The translations under genes and the position numbers were made by a program. Below are positions 39,797 through 48,409 of a stretch of 64,000 nucleotides of DNA, in pieces; position 1 is the stretch's first letter, and every line of letters starts with the position of its first letter. The notes beneath the pieces are model-generated. The model worked only from the letters and a program-made list of their open reading frames with translations, searched no databases and was not told the origin of the DNA. Location of the stretch: NCBI GenBank assembly GCA_016708825.1, contig JADJEZ010000004.1, positions 186,001 to 250,000 of the forward strand, read 5' to 3'. The stretch comes from Betaproteobacteria bacterium. Lineage in GTDB: Bacteria; Pseudomonadota; Gammaproteobacteria; Burkholderiales; Usitatibacteraceae.

Positions 39797-40901
39797 TCAG
39801 ACGCCTTGCTTTAAGGATGCGGCGATGAAGTCGTCCAGGTCGCCGTCGAGCACGGCCTGGGTGTTGCCGGTTTCGAAGCTGGTGCGCAGGTCCTTGATGC
39901 GCGACTGGTCGAGCACGTAGGAGCGGATCTGGTGTCCCCAGCCGATGTCGGTCTTGGTGTCCTCCAGCGCCTGCTTCTGCTCGTTTCTCTTGCGCACCTC
40001 CAGCTCGTAGAGCTTCGCCTTCAGCATCGCCATCGCCTCGGCGCGGTTCCTGTGCTGGGAGCGGTCGTTCTGCGAGGACACGACGATGTTGGTGGGCAGG
40101 TGCGTGATGCGCACGGCCGAGTCGGTCTTGTTCACGTGCTGGCCGCCCGCGCCGGAGGCTCGGTAGGTGTCGATGCGCAGGTCCGCCGGGTTGATCTCGA
40201 CCTCGATCGAATCGTCTACCTCCGGGTAGACGAAGACGCTCGCGAACGACGTGTGGCGCCGCGCGTTGGAGTCGAACGGGGACTTGCGCACCAGCCGGTG
40301 GATGCCGGTCTCGGTGCGCAGGTAGCCGTAGGCGTAGGGCCCGTTCACCTTGAGGGAGGCGCTCTTCAGCCCCGCCACCTCGCCGTCGCTTTCCTCGAGG
40401 ATCTCCACTTTCCAGCCGCGCCGGTCGCAGTACTTGAGGTACATGCGCAGCAGCATCTGCGTCCAGTCCTGGGCCTCGGTGCCGCCCTGGCCCGCGTTGA
40501 TGTCCACGAAGCAGCTGTTCGGGTCCATGGGGTTCGAGAACATGCGCCGGAACTCGAGGCCGGCGACCAGCTTTCCGATCGCCGCCGCGTCGCCGCGGAT
40601 GGCGTCGAGCGTCGCGTCGTCGCCTTCGCCCTTGGCCAGCCCGAAGAGCCCGGTCGAGTCCTTCAGGCCGGACTCGATCTTCTCGATGGCGTTGACGATC
40701 TCCTCGAGGCCCGCGCGCTCCTTGCCCAGTTCTTGGACACGGGCGGCATCGTTCCAGACGGCGGGATACTCGAGGATCCTGCGAACCTCGGTGAGGCGGA
40801 CCTGCTTCGCGTCGAAGTCAAAGATACCTCCGGAGTTCCGCCGTTCGGGTGGCGAGATCCGAGAGGGCGTTCTCGATCTGGTTCTGCTGGTCGGCTTCCA
40901 T
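39797..40901 (-). CDS. prfB: Peptide chain release factor 2 (programmed +1 frameshift)
   Basis: RF2 terminates translation at UGA and UAA. The first 27 codons from ATG 40901 (MEADQQNQIENALSDL) end with CTT TGA C (40823-40817), preceded three bases upstream by the Shine-Dalgarno-like CGGAGG. This is the classic autoregulatory site: low RF2 lets the ribosome slip +1 and continue. The second frame encodes TFDFDAKQVRLTEVRRIL and runs to 39797. It contains the GGQ motif in GAGGQHVNKTDSAVRI and the tripeptide anticodon region with SPFDSNARRHTS. The total is about 367 residues. It is not a pseudogene. Confidence 0.96.
40815..40832 (-). promoter_or_regulatory. prfB programmed frameshift signal
   Basis: On the minus strand CGGAGGTATCTTTGAC combines an internal Shine-Dalgarno-like hexamer, a three-base spacer, the slippery CUU codon and an in-frame UGA followed by C. 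This matches the conserved RF2 autoregulation element. Confidence 0.93.
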
Positions 40902-41093
40902 GGCGGCTCTTCGATTCGGTAAGCGACGGATTATACCGGGAGGCGCTTCCGGGCTGAGAGCGGGGCGGCCGCGAGGGGGGGGAGGCGGTGACACCCCGCG
41001 ACGGCCTCGCACATGTGGCGGAAGCGCGGGGAGGGGGGTGGGCGAAGGGGATGGTCCGGACCCCCATCCTCACCGAACCACGGAGCAGGCGAG

Positions 41094-42782
41094 TCAGGAC
41101 CCAGTACTCGACGATGAGTTGCAGCGACTGCGTGCCGTTCCACTCGTTCACATCCAGCCGGTAGACCGCGTCGATGGAAGCGGGAAAGGGGCCGGTCTCG
41201 CCGAAGCGCATGGCGGTGAGGTGCCTGCCGCCGCAGTCCACGGTGATCCGCGCGTGCTTCTGCCCGACGATGCGCTGGGCCACGACCGGAAAGCGCCCGC
41301 GGAAGCGCGGCTCGGGAAACCCCTGTCCCCAGACGTGGCCGCGGATCTCGGCGGCGAAGTCGAAGCAGTGGTCGGCGGGGTCGAGTTCGCCGTCGGTCTC
41401 CACCTGCGCTCGGCGAGATCGGCCGGCGACAGGAGTTCCCGCGCCACCGCCTCGAAAGCCGCGCGGAAAGCCTCGAGTTTCTCCGGGTGCAACGTCGCGC
41501 CGGCCGCCGCCGCGTGCCCGCCGAAGCGCTCGAGCAATCCCGGCGCGCGCTTCGAGACGAGGTCGAGCGCATCGCGCAGGTTGAGCCCCGCGATCGAGCG
41601 TCCCGAGCCCTTGAGGCCGCCTCCTTCGTCGGATGCGAAGGCGAATACGGGCCGGTGGAAGCGGTCCTTCAGGCGCGAGGCGAGCAACCCCACCACGCCC
41701 GCGTGCCAGTCGGGGCGGTGGACGGTGAGCGAGTATCCCTCGCCCGGGTCGATTTCCGAGAGCATTGCGAGGGCGGACTCCTGCATGCCCGCCTCGATCC
41801 CGCGCCGTTCGCGGTTCAGCGCGTCGAGCTTGCCGGCCAGTGCGCGCGCGGTTTCCGGGTCGTCGGTGGTGAGGCAGGCGATGCCGATCGTCATGTCCTC
41901 CAGGCGCCCGGCAGCGTTCAGGCGCGGGCCGACGGCGAATCCGAGGTCGTGGGCGCCGGCTCGGCGAGGTTCGCGCCCGGCCACTTCCATGAGGGCGGCG
42001 ATGCCTGCACAGGACCCGCCGGCACGGATCCGCGCGAGACCCTGTGCCACGAGGATGCGGTTGGTCGCGTCGAGTTGCACGACGTCGGCGACCGTGCCGA
42101 GCGCCACGAGGTCGAGGAGGGCAGCGAGGTTCGGCCCCGCGTTCGCTGCGAATCGCCCCCGGCTTCGAAGTTCCGCGCGCAACGCCGTCATCACATAGAA
42201 GATCACGCCCACGCCCGCGAGGTGCTTGCTGGGGAAGCCGCACCCCGCCTGATTGGGATTGACGATGCAGGCGGCCGCCGGCGTCCCGGCGCCGGGCAGG
42301 TGGTGGTCGGTGACGAGCACGCGCATTCCGAGGCGATTGGCCTCGGCCACGCCGTCGACCGCGGCGATGCCGTTGTCCACGGTGACCAGGAGATCGGGCG
42401 AGCGCTCGGCGGCGATCCGCACGATCTCCGGCGTGAGCCCGTAGCCGAAGCGAAAGCGGTCCGGCACGAGGAAATCGACCTGTGCGCCCATCGCCCGCAG
42501 CGCCCGCACGCCCACGGCGCAGGCCGTCGCCCCGTCCGCGTCGTAGTCGGCGACGATCAGGATGCGCTCCCCGGATTCGATCGCGTCGGCGAGGAGCACG
42601 GCCGCATCCCGCGCATGGGCAAGGCGCTGCGGCGCCGCCAGCCCCGCAAGTGCAATGGAAAGCTCGGCCGCGTCGGCCACGCCGCGCGCGGCGAAGAGCC
42701 GCGCCAGCCGCGGCGCCACGCCACCCTCCACGAGGTGCGCGCGGGCACTCTCGTCCACGGCCCGCAGGAAGAACTCAGGCAT
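41094..42782 (-). pseudogene. recJ: Single-stranded-DNA exonuclease RecJ, frameshifted near the C terminus
   Basis: RecJ is the 5'-3' ssDNA exonuclease of recombination and mismatch repair. From ATG 42782 the DHH domain shows ILIVADYDADGATACAVG, then LLVTVDNGIAA and VTDHHLPG, followed by DLVALGTVADVVQLD. The DHHA1 domain has ERFGGHAAAAGATLHPEKL. Near 41409 a base is missing: after SPADLAER the sequence resumes as QVETDGELDPADHCFDF and GQGFPEPRFRGRF. Homology ends with DVNEWNGTQSLQLIVEYW. No stop follows in that frame before prfB, so the true end is unclear; 41094 is the first TGA in a neighbouring frame. The start overlaps the upstream RpfE-type gene by eight bases. Confidence 0.88.
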
Positions 42783-43772
42783 GGGTCGCGAGCGCCCGGC
42801 CGCGGCGCAGCAGCCGCCACCGGGCGCCCGGGCCGATGTCGAAGACGGCGGCGTCGCGCTCCGTCGGCAGCACGACGCGCACCCGCCCGAACGCCGCCAG
42901 GGCCTCGCCCATCGTCGAGAACCAGTCGCGCTCCACGTCCTGCGCTGCCTCGAGCCACGCCGCGATGTCGCCGCGGCGAAAGGGGCGACGAGGCGATCGA
43001 CGACGGCCAGGCACGGCGGCGCGTCTCGGGCGGGAAGCTGCGCAAGCCCCGCGGGCAGGGCCTGGACGGCGCAGCCGCTCGCGAGCGCGAGGCTGCGGGC
43101 CAGCGGGTCGTCCGCGGCCACGCAGGCGAAGGGCCGCGGAAGTCCCTGCGGATAGGTCCCGCCGCCCCAGAACCACACCGCGTTCAGGGTGGGGCGTCCC
43201 GCCGCTTCGCGCGCGGCGTTCAGGTCGAGCCTCGCCAGGAGCATCTGCGCCTCGCTGAAGAGCACGGGCCACTTCAGGCGCGTGCCGCCCTCCGGGAGCA
43301 TGCCGAAGGGATTGCGGCCCACGGCGTCTTCCAGCGGCACGGTGACGGGCAATTCGCCCGCGGGCACGCGCACGTACCAGCGCTCCGGCGCGGGAGCCAC
43401 GAATTCGAGGCCGTCGCCCGCGAAGAAATCGTTCAGTGCCGCGACCGCCGCGTCGGCCTCGTCCCGCGTGAGCGACAGCACGGCCGCGTCGTGCAGGACG
43501 AGGGCGTTGCGCTCGACCCTCTGGTGCACGGGGTCCGCGCGCAGCCACGAGCCTTCGCGGGGACCGCCGTCGGCGGCGAGTGCCAGCGCCGCGACGGGGG
43601 CGTGCTGGTCCAGTCCCCATTGCCGCAGCAGCCATGCCGATCCTGGCCCGGCCTCGCGCGTCGTCTCGGCCCGCGCAAGCCAGCGCTCGAGGCGCGGCAG
43701 GCGCAGCGAGCGCATGGATTCGGGCGCGTCGGCCGGAGGGAGCAGGTCGGGGACGAGGAGGGTGAGCGGCAT
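42775..43772 (-). pseudogene. RpfE-type / AP-superfamily phosphoglycerate-mutase-like protein, one frameshift
   Basis: A protein of about 332 residues (after repair) often found just upstream of recJ in beta-proteobacteria. It is annotated variously as regulatory protein of RpfE type or as a predicted phosphoglycerate mutase; its function is not established. It begins MPLTLLVPDLLPPADAPESM and contains RWLARAETTREAGPG, then LVLHDAAVLSLTRDEADAA and NAVWFWGGGTYPQGLP. Near 42982 one base is missing in a C run: VVDRLVAPF continues as RRGDIAAWLEAAQDVERDW and ends RLLRRGRALATHA. The stop overlaps the recJ start, implying coupling. Confidence 0.75.
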
Positions 43773-43834
43773 GGCGGGCAAGCGTGGATAATAAACGGGG
43801 TTCGCCCTCCCCATTTCCCTCCGGGTCCGCTTTC

Positions 43835-45079
43835 TTGCAGCCATTCGAGCTCTTCGTCGGCCTTCGCTACACCCGCGCCAAGCGCCGCAACCATTTCATC
43901 TCCTTCATCTCGCTCGTCTCGATGCTGGGCATCGCGCTCGGCATCGCCGCGCTGGTCACGGTGATGTCGGTGATGAACGGCTTCGAGCGCGAGGTCCGCG
44001 CGCGCATCCTGGGCGTGGCCTCCCACGTGCAGCTGCTCGGCGAAGACGGCGGGCTCGCGGACTGGCGCTCGGCCGCGGCGCGCGCGCGCGAAAACCCCGC
44101 GGTGACCGGTGCCGCGCCCTTCGTGGCCGCGCAGGGTCTCCTGTCATCGGGCGCCCAGGTGCGCGGCGTGTTCCTGCGCGGCGTGATCCCGGAGTTCGAG
44201 GACCAGGTGGCGGACATCGGCGCGAACATGCGCGCCGGAAAGCTCGCCGACCTGCGGCCCGGGGAGTTCGGCATCGCGCTCGGCGTCGACCTCGCGCGCG
44301 GCCTGCGCGTCGGCATGGGAGACCGCGTCACGGTCATCGCGCCGCAGGGGCAGGTCACGCCCGCGGGGCTCGTGCCGCGGCTCAAGCAGTTCCGCGTCGT
44401 CGGCATCTTCTCCGTCGGGCACTTCGAGTACGACGCCGGCCTCGCGCTCGTGCGCATGGAGGACGCGCAGGTCCTCTACCGGCTGGGCGACGCCGCGAGC
44501 GGCGTGCGCCTGAAGCTCGCGAACCTCTTCGAGGCCCCGCGCGTCGCCCGGGAGATCGCGAAGGCTATCCCGGGCGTCGCGCAGGTCACGGACTGGACGC
44601 AGCAGAACGCCAACTACTTCCGCGCCATCCAGATCGAGAAGCGGATGATGTTCATCATCCTCACCCTCATCATCGCGGTGGCGGCCTTCAACCTCGTCTC
44701 GACGCTGGTGATGGTGGTGACCGACAAGCACCCCGACATCGCGATCCTGCGCACCCTGGGGGCCTCGCCCGCCGCGATCATGAAGATCTTCATGGTGCAG
44801 GGCACGCTGATCGGCGTCGTCGGCACGGCCCTGGGCGTGCTGCTCGGCGTGGCGCTGTCCCTCAACATCGACGTCGTGGTGCCGGCGATCGAGCGTGCCT
44901 TCGACTTCCAGATCCTGTCGCGGGAGGTCTACTACATCAGCGAGCTGCCTTCGCAGCTCGAGTGGCGCGACGTCTGGACGGTGTCCGGCGTTGCGCTCGG
45001 GCTCTCTTTCCTCGCCACGCTCTACCCGAGCTGGCGCGCGGCGCGCGTCAATCCCGCGGAGGCGCTGCGCTATGAGTGA
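43835..45079 (+). CDS. lolC: Lipoprotein-releasing ABC transporter permease LolC/LolE
   Basis: LolC/E with LolD extracts mature lipoproteins from the inner membrane and passes them to LolA. The 414-residue product has the N-terminal LQPFELFVGLRYTRAKRRN and the first helix FISLVSMLGIALGIAALVTV. A large periplasmic loop follows, then three C-terminal helices around FIILTLIIAVAAFNLVSTLV and MVQGTLIGVVGTALGVLLGV. A TTG start at 43835 matches the usual start of the family (MQPFELF...); an ATG at 43784 would add 17 unconserved residues. lolD overlaps its end by eight bases. Confidence 0.93.
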   Translation: MQPFELFVGLRYTRAKRRNHFISFISLVSMLGIALGIAALVTVMSVMNGFEREVRARILGVASHVQLLGEDGGLADWRSAAARARENPAVTGAAPFVAAQGLLSSGAQVRGVFLRGVIPEFEDQVADIGANMRAGKLADLRPGEFGIALGVDLARGLRVGMGDRVTVIAPQGQVTPAGLVPRLKQFRVVGIFSVGHFEYDAGLALVRMEDAQVLYRLGDAASGVRLKLANLFEAPRVAREIAKAIPGVAQVTDWTQQNANYFRAIQIEKRMMFIILTLIIAVAAFNLVSTLVMVVTDKHPDIAILRTLGASPAAIMKIFMVQGTLIGVVGTALGVLLGVALSLNIDVVVPAIERAFDFQILSREVYYISELPSQLEWRDVWTVSGVALGLSFLATLYPSWRAARVNPAEALRYE

Positions 45080-45752
45080 GACCGTCCTCGCCTGCGCGGG
45101 GCTCGCCAAGACCTTCGGGTTGGGCGAGGTCGCGGTGCCGGTGCTGCGCGGCGTCGATTTCGCGGTCCGCGCGGGGGAATCGGTGGCGATCGTGGGCGCC
45201 TCGGGATCCGGCAAGAGCACGCTCCTGCACCTGCTGGGCGGGCTGGACCGGCCGAGTGCGGGCGCCGTCTCGCTCCAGGGGCGCGACATGGCCTCGCTCG
45301 ACCCACGCAGCCAGGGCGAGTTGCGCAACACCGCCCTGGGCTTCGTCTACCAGTTCCACCACCTGCTGCCGGAATTCAGCGCGCTCGAGAACGTGATGAT
45401 GCCGCTCGCCATCCGGCGACTGGGAGAAGCGCAGGCAAGCACCCGTGCGCGGGCGATGCTCGAGGAAGTGGGGCTCGGCCACCGCCTCGCCCATCGCCCC
45501 GGGGAACTCTCCGGGGGCGAGCGCCAGCGCGTCGCCGTGGCACGGGCGCTGGTCACGCAGCCGGCCTGCGTGCTGGCCGACGAGCCCACGGGCAACCTGG
45601 ATCGCGCCACGGCCGGCCAGGTCTTCGACCTCATCGTCGAACTCAATCGCCGTCACGGCGCAGCGTTCGTGATGGTCACCCACGACCCCGACCTCGCCGC
45701 GCGCATGGATCGCCGCCTGCGCCTGGCCGACGGGCGCCTCGCCACCGATTGA
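45072..45752 (+). CDS. lolD: Lipoprotein-releasing system ATP-binding protein LolD
   Basis: The ATPase of LolCDE: 226 residues with Walker A GASGSGKST, Q-loop FVYQFHHLLPEFSALENV (the LolD-characteristic stretch), signature LSGGERQRVAVARAL, Walker B VLADEPTGNLD and H-loop MVTHDPDL. It overlaps lolC, so one operon. The ybbA product near 11 kb is a relative, but its neighbours differ. Confidence 0.95.
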   Translation: MSETVLACAGLAKTFGLGEVAVPVLRGVDFAVRAGESVAIVGASGSGKSTLLHLLGGLDRPSAGAVSLQGRDMASLDPRSQGELRNTALGFVYQFHHLLPEFSALENVMMPLAIRRLGEAQASTRARAMLEEVGLGHRLAHRPGELSGGERQRVAVARALVTQPACVLADEPTGNLDRATAGQVFDLIVELNRRHGAAFVMVTHDPDLAARMDRRLRLADGRLATD

Positions 45753-45762
45753 GGCGCGGCGG

Positions 45763-45768
45763 TAGAAT
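45763..45768 (+). promoter_or_regulatory. Predicted -10 element upstream of the J-domain gene
   Basis: TAGAAT lies 27 bases before the GTG start in the gap after lolD. No matching -35 is seen, so it is tentative. Confidence 0.3.
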
Positions 45769-45795
45769 CCGCGCGAGAGAACTCCGGGTCACGCC

Positions 45796-46605
45796 GTGCA
45801 CGACTACTACCAGGTCCTGGGCATTCCCCGCGACGCGAGCGCGCAGGTGGTCCGATTTGCCTTCGAGGGCAAGTCGCGGGCGGTCGCCGACCCCGGCTAC
45901 GCGGCGAGCGCAGAGGACAAGCGCGAGGAGGAGCGGCTCCTCAAGGAAGCCTATGTGACCCTCTCGGTCGCCGCCAAGCGCGGCCCCTACGACGAGAAGC
46001 TCGCCGCCTGGGAGGCGGGCGACGGAGACGACGATTCCCCGCGGGTTCCGTGGCGGCTCGCGGCGGCGGCGGCGGTGCTGGTGGCGCTCGCCGCGGGCGG
46101 CTACTGGGCCATGGAGCAGTCGCGCGAGAAGGAGCGGATCCGGCTCGAGGAGGAGCGCGCATCGCTCGCGCGGGAGAGCGCCCGCCGGGCGGCGGAAATC
46201 GAGGAGGCGCGCCTGGAGGAGCTGCACGCGCGCCGGGAGGAGGCGCAGGCGCAGTCGCGGGAGCGCAGCGAGCGGCGGCGGATCGAGCGCGAGCGCGCCG
46301 ACTACGACCGCGCGCGCCGTTACGAGGATTTGGGAGTGCGCCGTGCCGAGGCGGCGCGCGCGAGCCAGGAGCGCCGGTCCGTGCTCGAGGAAAGGCGCGA
46401 GGCCGAGCGCGATCGCCGTGATGCGGAGGCCGAGCGCCGCGCGGCGCTGGTCGAGCTCGAGCGCCAGAAGGACTACCTGCGACGGCAGGAACTCGAGGAG
46501 GAACGGGTCCGTGCCGCCCGTCACGAGCAGGCGCAGCGCGAGGCCCGCGAGCGGGCCATGCGGCAATACCTCGAGCAGCAGCAGGGCCGCCCGCGCGGCC
46601 GCTAG
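45796..46605 (+). CDS. Membrane-anchored J-domain-like protein with long coiled coil (HPD motif lost)
   Basis: A 269-residue protein. Residues 1-65 resemble a J domain (HDYYQVLGIPRDASAQVVR at the start, and LLKEAYVTLSVAAKRGPYDE at the end). The HPD tripeptide needed to stimulate DnaK is replaced by ADP at residues 31-33. A single membrane helix follows (about 82-102, AAAAVLVALAAGGYWAM). The remaining 160 residues are a highly charged Arg/Glu coiled coil. It probably cannot act as a normal co-chaperone and may instead be a scaffold. GTG start; the end overlaps the convergent GNAT gene by four bases. Confidence 0.75.
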   Translation: MHDYYQVLGIPRDASAQVVRFAFEGKSRAVADPGYAASAEDKREEERLLKEAYVTLSVAAKRGPYDEKLAAWEAGDGDDDSPRVPWRLAAAAAVLVALAAGGYWAMEQSREKERIRLEEERASLARESARRAAEIEEARLEELHARREEAQAQSRERSERRRIERERADYDRARRYEDLGVRRAEAARASQERRSVLEERREAERDRRDAEAERRAALVELERQKDYLRRQELEEERVRAARHEQAQREARERAMRQYLEQQQGRPRGR

Positions 46606-47150
46606 GCGGATTGCGCGGGGGCGCCGCCCCGAACGTCGATCCACCAGCGTTGCGTCACCTTGCCGCGCGCCTCGACGTAGGCTTCCGATTCGAGCCGACC
46701 CCCATTGGCCGCGATCACCGCGGCGGAGGCCGGGTTGTCCTTCGCGCAGGTGAGGAGCACGCGGCCGAGATCGAGGCGCGCCGCCTCGAGGAGAGTGAGC
46801 CTGAGGATCTCGCGGCCCAGCCCCTGTCCGCGCGCGCTGGGCCGGATGCCGTAGCCGATGTGGCCGCCTTCGATCAGCAGCTCGTCGTTCAGCCGGTGGC
46901 GCAGGTTCGACACGCCCGCCACTTCCGCACCGCGCACCAGCCAGAAGGTCGAGTGGGGCACGAAGCTGCTCGGAATGCCCACGCCGCGTGCGGCGCCGGC
47001 GAGTTCGGCGAGGAAGGCCTCGAAATTCTCGTGGGGAAAGGCGAGCGTGAAGGGCACCGCGGGCTCATTCGAGGCGGCGAATTCGTCCACCAGGGACCGG
47101 TAGGAGTCCTTCCAGGCGGCCGAGGGCGCGACCAGGCGGGGCGCGTCCAC
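46602..47150 (-). CDS. GNAT-family N-acetyltransferase
   Basis: A 182-residue acetyltransferase. The acetyl-CoA-binding motif A is clear in GYGIRPSARGQGLGREILRL, followed by LTCAKDNPASAAVIAANGG (motif B, with the usual Asn and Ala pattern). The N-terminal WKDSYRSLVDEFAASNEP resembles GNATs with uncharacterised acceptor specificity. It starts with GTG one base after the stop of the AlkA-like gene, so the two share a transcript. Confidence 0.85.
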   Translation of the reverse strand: MDAPRLVAPSAAWKDSYRSLVDEFAASNEPAVPFTLAFPHENFEAFLAELAGAARGVGIPSSFVPHSTFWLVRGAEVAGVSNLRHRLNDELLIEGGHIGYGIRPSARGQGLGREILRLTLLEAARLDLGRVLLTCAKDNPASAAVIAANGGRLESEAYVEARGKVTQRWWIDVRGGAPAQSA

Positions 47151-47151
47151 G

Positions 47152-47769
47152 CTAGTACTCCACCGGGACCGGGTCGAGCGAGCGCCAGAGGTACCAGGTC
47201 GCGACCGAGCACCACGGCTGCCAGGGCCCGGCGATCTCGCGCATGCCTTCCCGGGTGAGCGCGTCGCCGTCGTTGTAGTAACGCTCCATGGCCCGCTGCA
47301 GGCCGATATCGCCCACGGGCAGCACGTTCGGGCGCATGAGGTGGAAGATGAGGAACATCTCCACGCTCCACCGTCCGATGCCCCGGACCTGGACGAGGTC
47401 GGCGACGATCGCCTCGTCCGCCATCCGCGCCCACCGCCGCGGTTTCAGCGCACCGTCGTGGAACCGGGCGGCGAGATCCTTCAGGTACGCGACCTTCATC
47501 CGCGAAAGGCCCGCGGCGCGCATCGCCTCGTCGTCGAGGGCGAGCACGCGGGCGGGGACCATCCCGGCCGCGAGCGACTCGAACCGGTCCCAGACGGCCT
47601 GTGCCGCCCTGACCGAGATCTGCTGCCCGACGATGGAGCGCGCGAGCGTCCTGAAGGCGTCGCCGCGGGTGCGCAGGTTGGTGTCCGGGTGGGCGCGGAT
47701 GATCCGGCGAAGCACCCGGTCGCGCTTCGCCAGGTGCGCCGTGGCCTCGTCCCAGTAGCTCGGCCTCAC
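47152..47769 (-). CDS. DNA-3-methyladenine glycosylase, AlkA-like (HhH-GPD family)
   Basis: A 205-residue base-excision glycosylase that removes alkylated purines. It has the HhH-GPD pattern: FRTLARSIVGQQISVRAAQ, the helix-hairpin-helix LVQVRGIGRWSVEMFLIF and the catalytic Asp in VLPVGDIGLQRAM. It is shorter than E. coli AlkA because it lacks that protein's N-terminal domain; this compact form is common in beta-proteobacteria. The GTG start overlaps the stop of the DUF2062 gene (GTGA). Confidence 0.88.
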   Translation of the reverse strand: MRPSYWDEATAHLAKRDRVLRRIIRAHPDTNLRTRGDAFRTLARSIVGQQISVRAAQAVWDRFESLAAGMVPARVLALDDEAMRAAGLSRMKVAYLKDLAARFHDGALKPRRWARMADEAIVADLVQVRGIGRWSVEMFLIFHLMRPNVLPVGDIGLQRAMERYYNDGDALTREGMREIAGPWQPWCSVATWYLWRSLDPVPVEY

Positions 47770-48323
47770 GGTCGAGTCCTCGCCCTGCGCGTCCTGCGCG
47801 TGCGCCAGGCCCACGCGACGATCGCGCGCCACGCGAGCATGGTGAGCGCGTAGCCCCCGATGGCGAACAGGACGCACTGGATAGCGAGCCCGACGGCGAG
47901 GGTGCTGCCCAGGGAGGAGATCCACGCGAAGAGGTTGGGCACGAGCTGCAGGAATCCCTCCCAGCTCCAGCCGATCTCCGGCGGCACGGCGAGGGGAGCG
48001 GTCTCGCCCGTCACGAGACGCCCGATCTGGTAGGCGAGGACGTAGAGCGGCACGAAGGTGAGTGGGTTGGTGTAGAGCGTCGTGAAGACGGCCGCGGGAA
48101 TGTTGGCGCGAAGCGGGATCGCGATCAGCGCGGCCATGAGCATCTGGATCGGGCCGGGAATCAAGCCCGTGACCAGGCCGATGGCCACGCCCAGGGCCAC
48201 GGCGCGGCGGTGCAGGTGCCACAGGCGCGGATGCGAGAGCACCGGCGCGCACCACTGCAGCCAGCGATGGCCGCGGATGCTTTCCGGGGAGGGGAGCGTT
48301 TCCCTGAGCTTGCGTCGGATCAT
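47766..48323 (-). CDS. DUF2062 family membrane protein
   Basis: A 185-residue protein with three to four hydrophobic segments (VALGVAIGLVTGLIPGPIQM, then FVPLYVLAYQIGRL and VGLAIQCVLFAIGGYALTM). The family hallmark region ANIPAAVFTTLYTNPLTFVP is present. Function is unknown. It begins 86 bases from the divergent comEC start and leads an operon with the AlkA-like and GNAT genes. Confidence 0.85.
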   Translation of the reverse strand: MIRRKLRETLPSPESIRGHRWLQWCAPVLSHPRLWHLHRRAVALGVAIGLVTGLIPGPIQMLMAALIAIPLRANIPAAVFTTLYTNPLTFVPLYVLAYQIGRLVTGETAPLAVPPEIGWSWEGFLQLVPNLFAWISSLGSTLAVGLAIQCVLFAIGGYALTMLAWRAIVAWAWRTRRTRRARTRP

Positions 48324-48409
48324 GTCGGCGCGCCGGCCAGGTGGCGCGTTCTCGGATTCTAGCGTAGCGGCCTTCGACTCCGATCCCGCCCTGCCGCGCG
48401 CCCTTGACC

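Noticed and set aside
43784..43834. Upstream ATG for lolC
   Set aside because: It adds 17 unconserved residues; family similarity begins exactly at the TTG at 43835.
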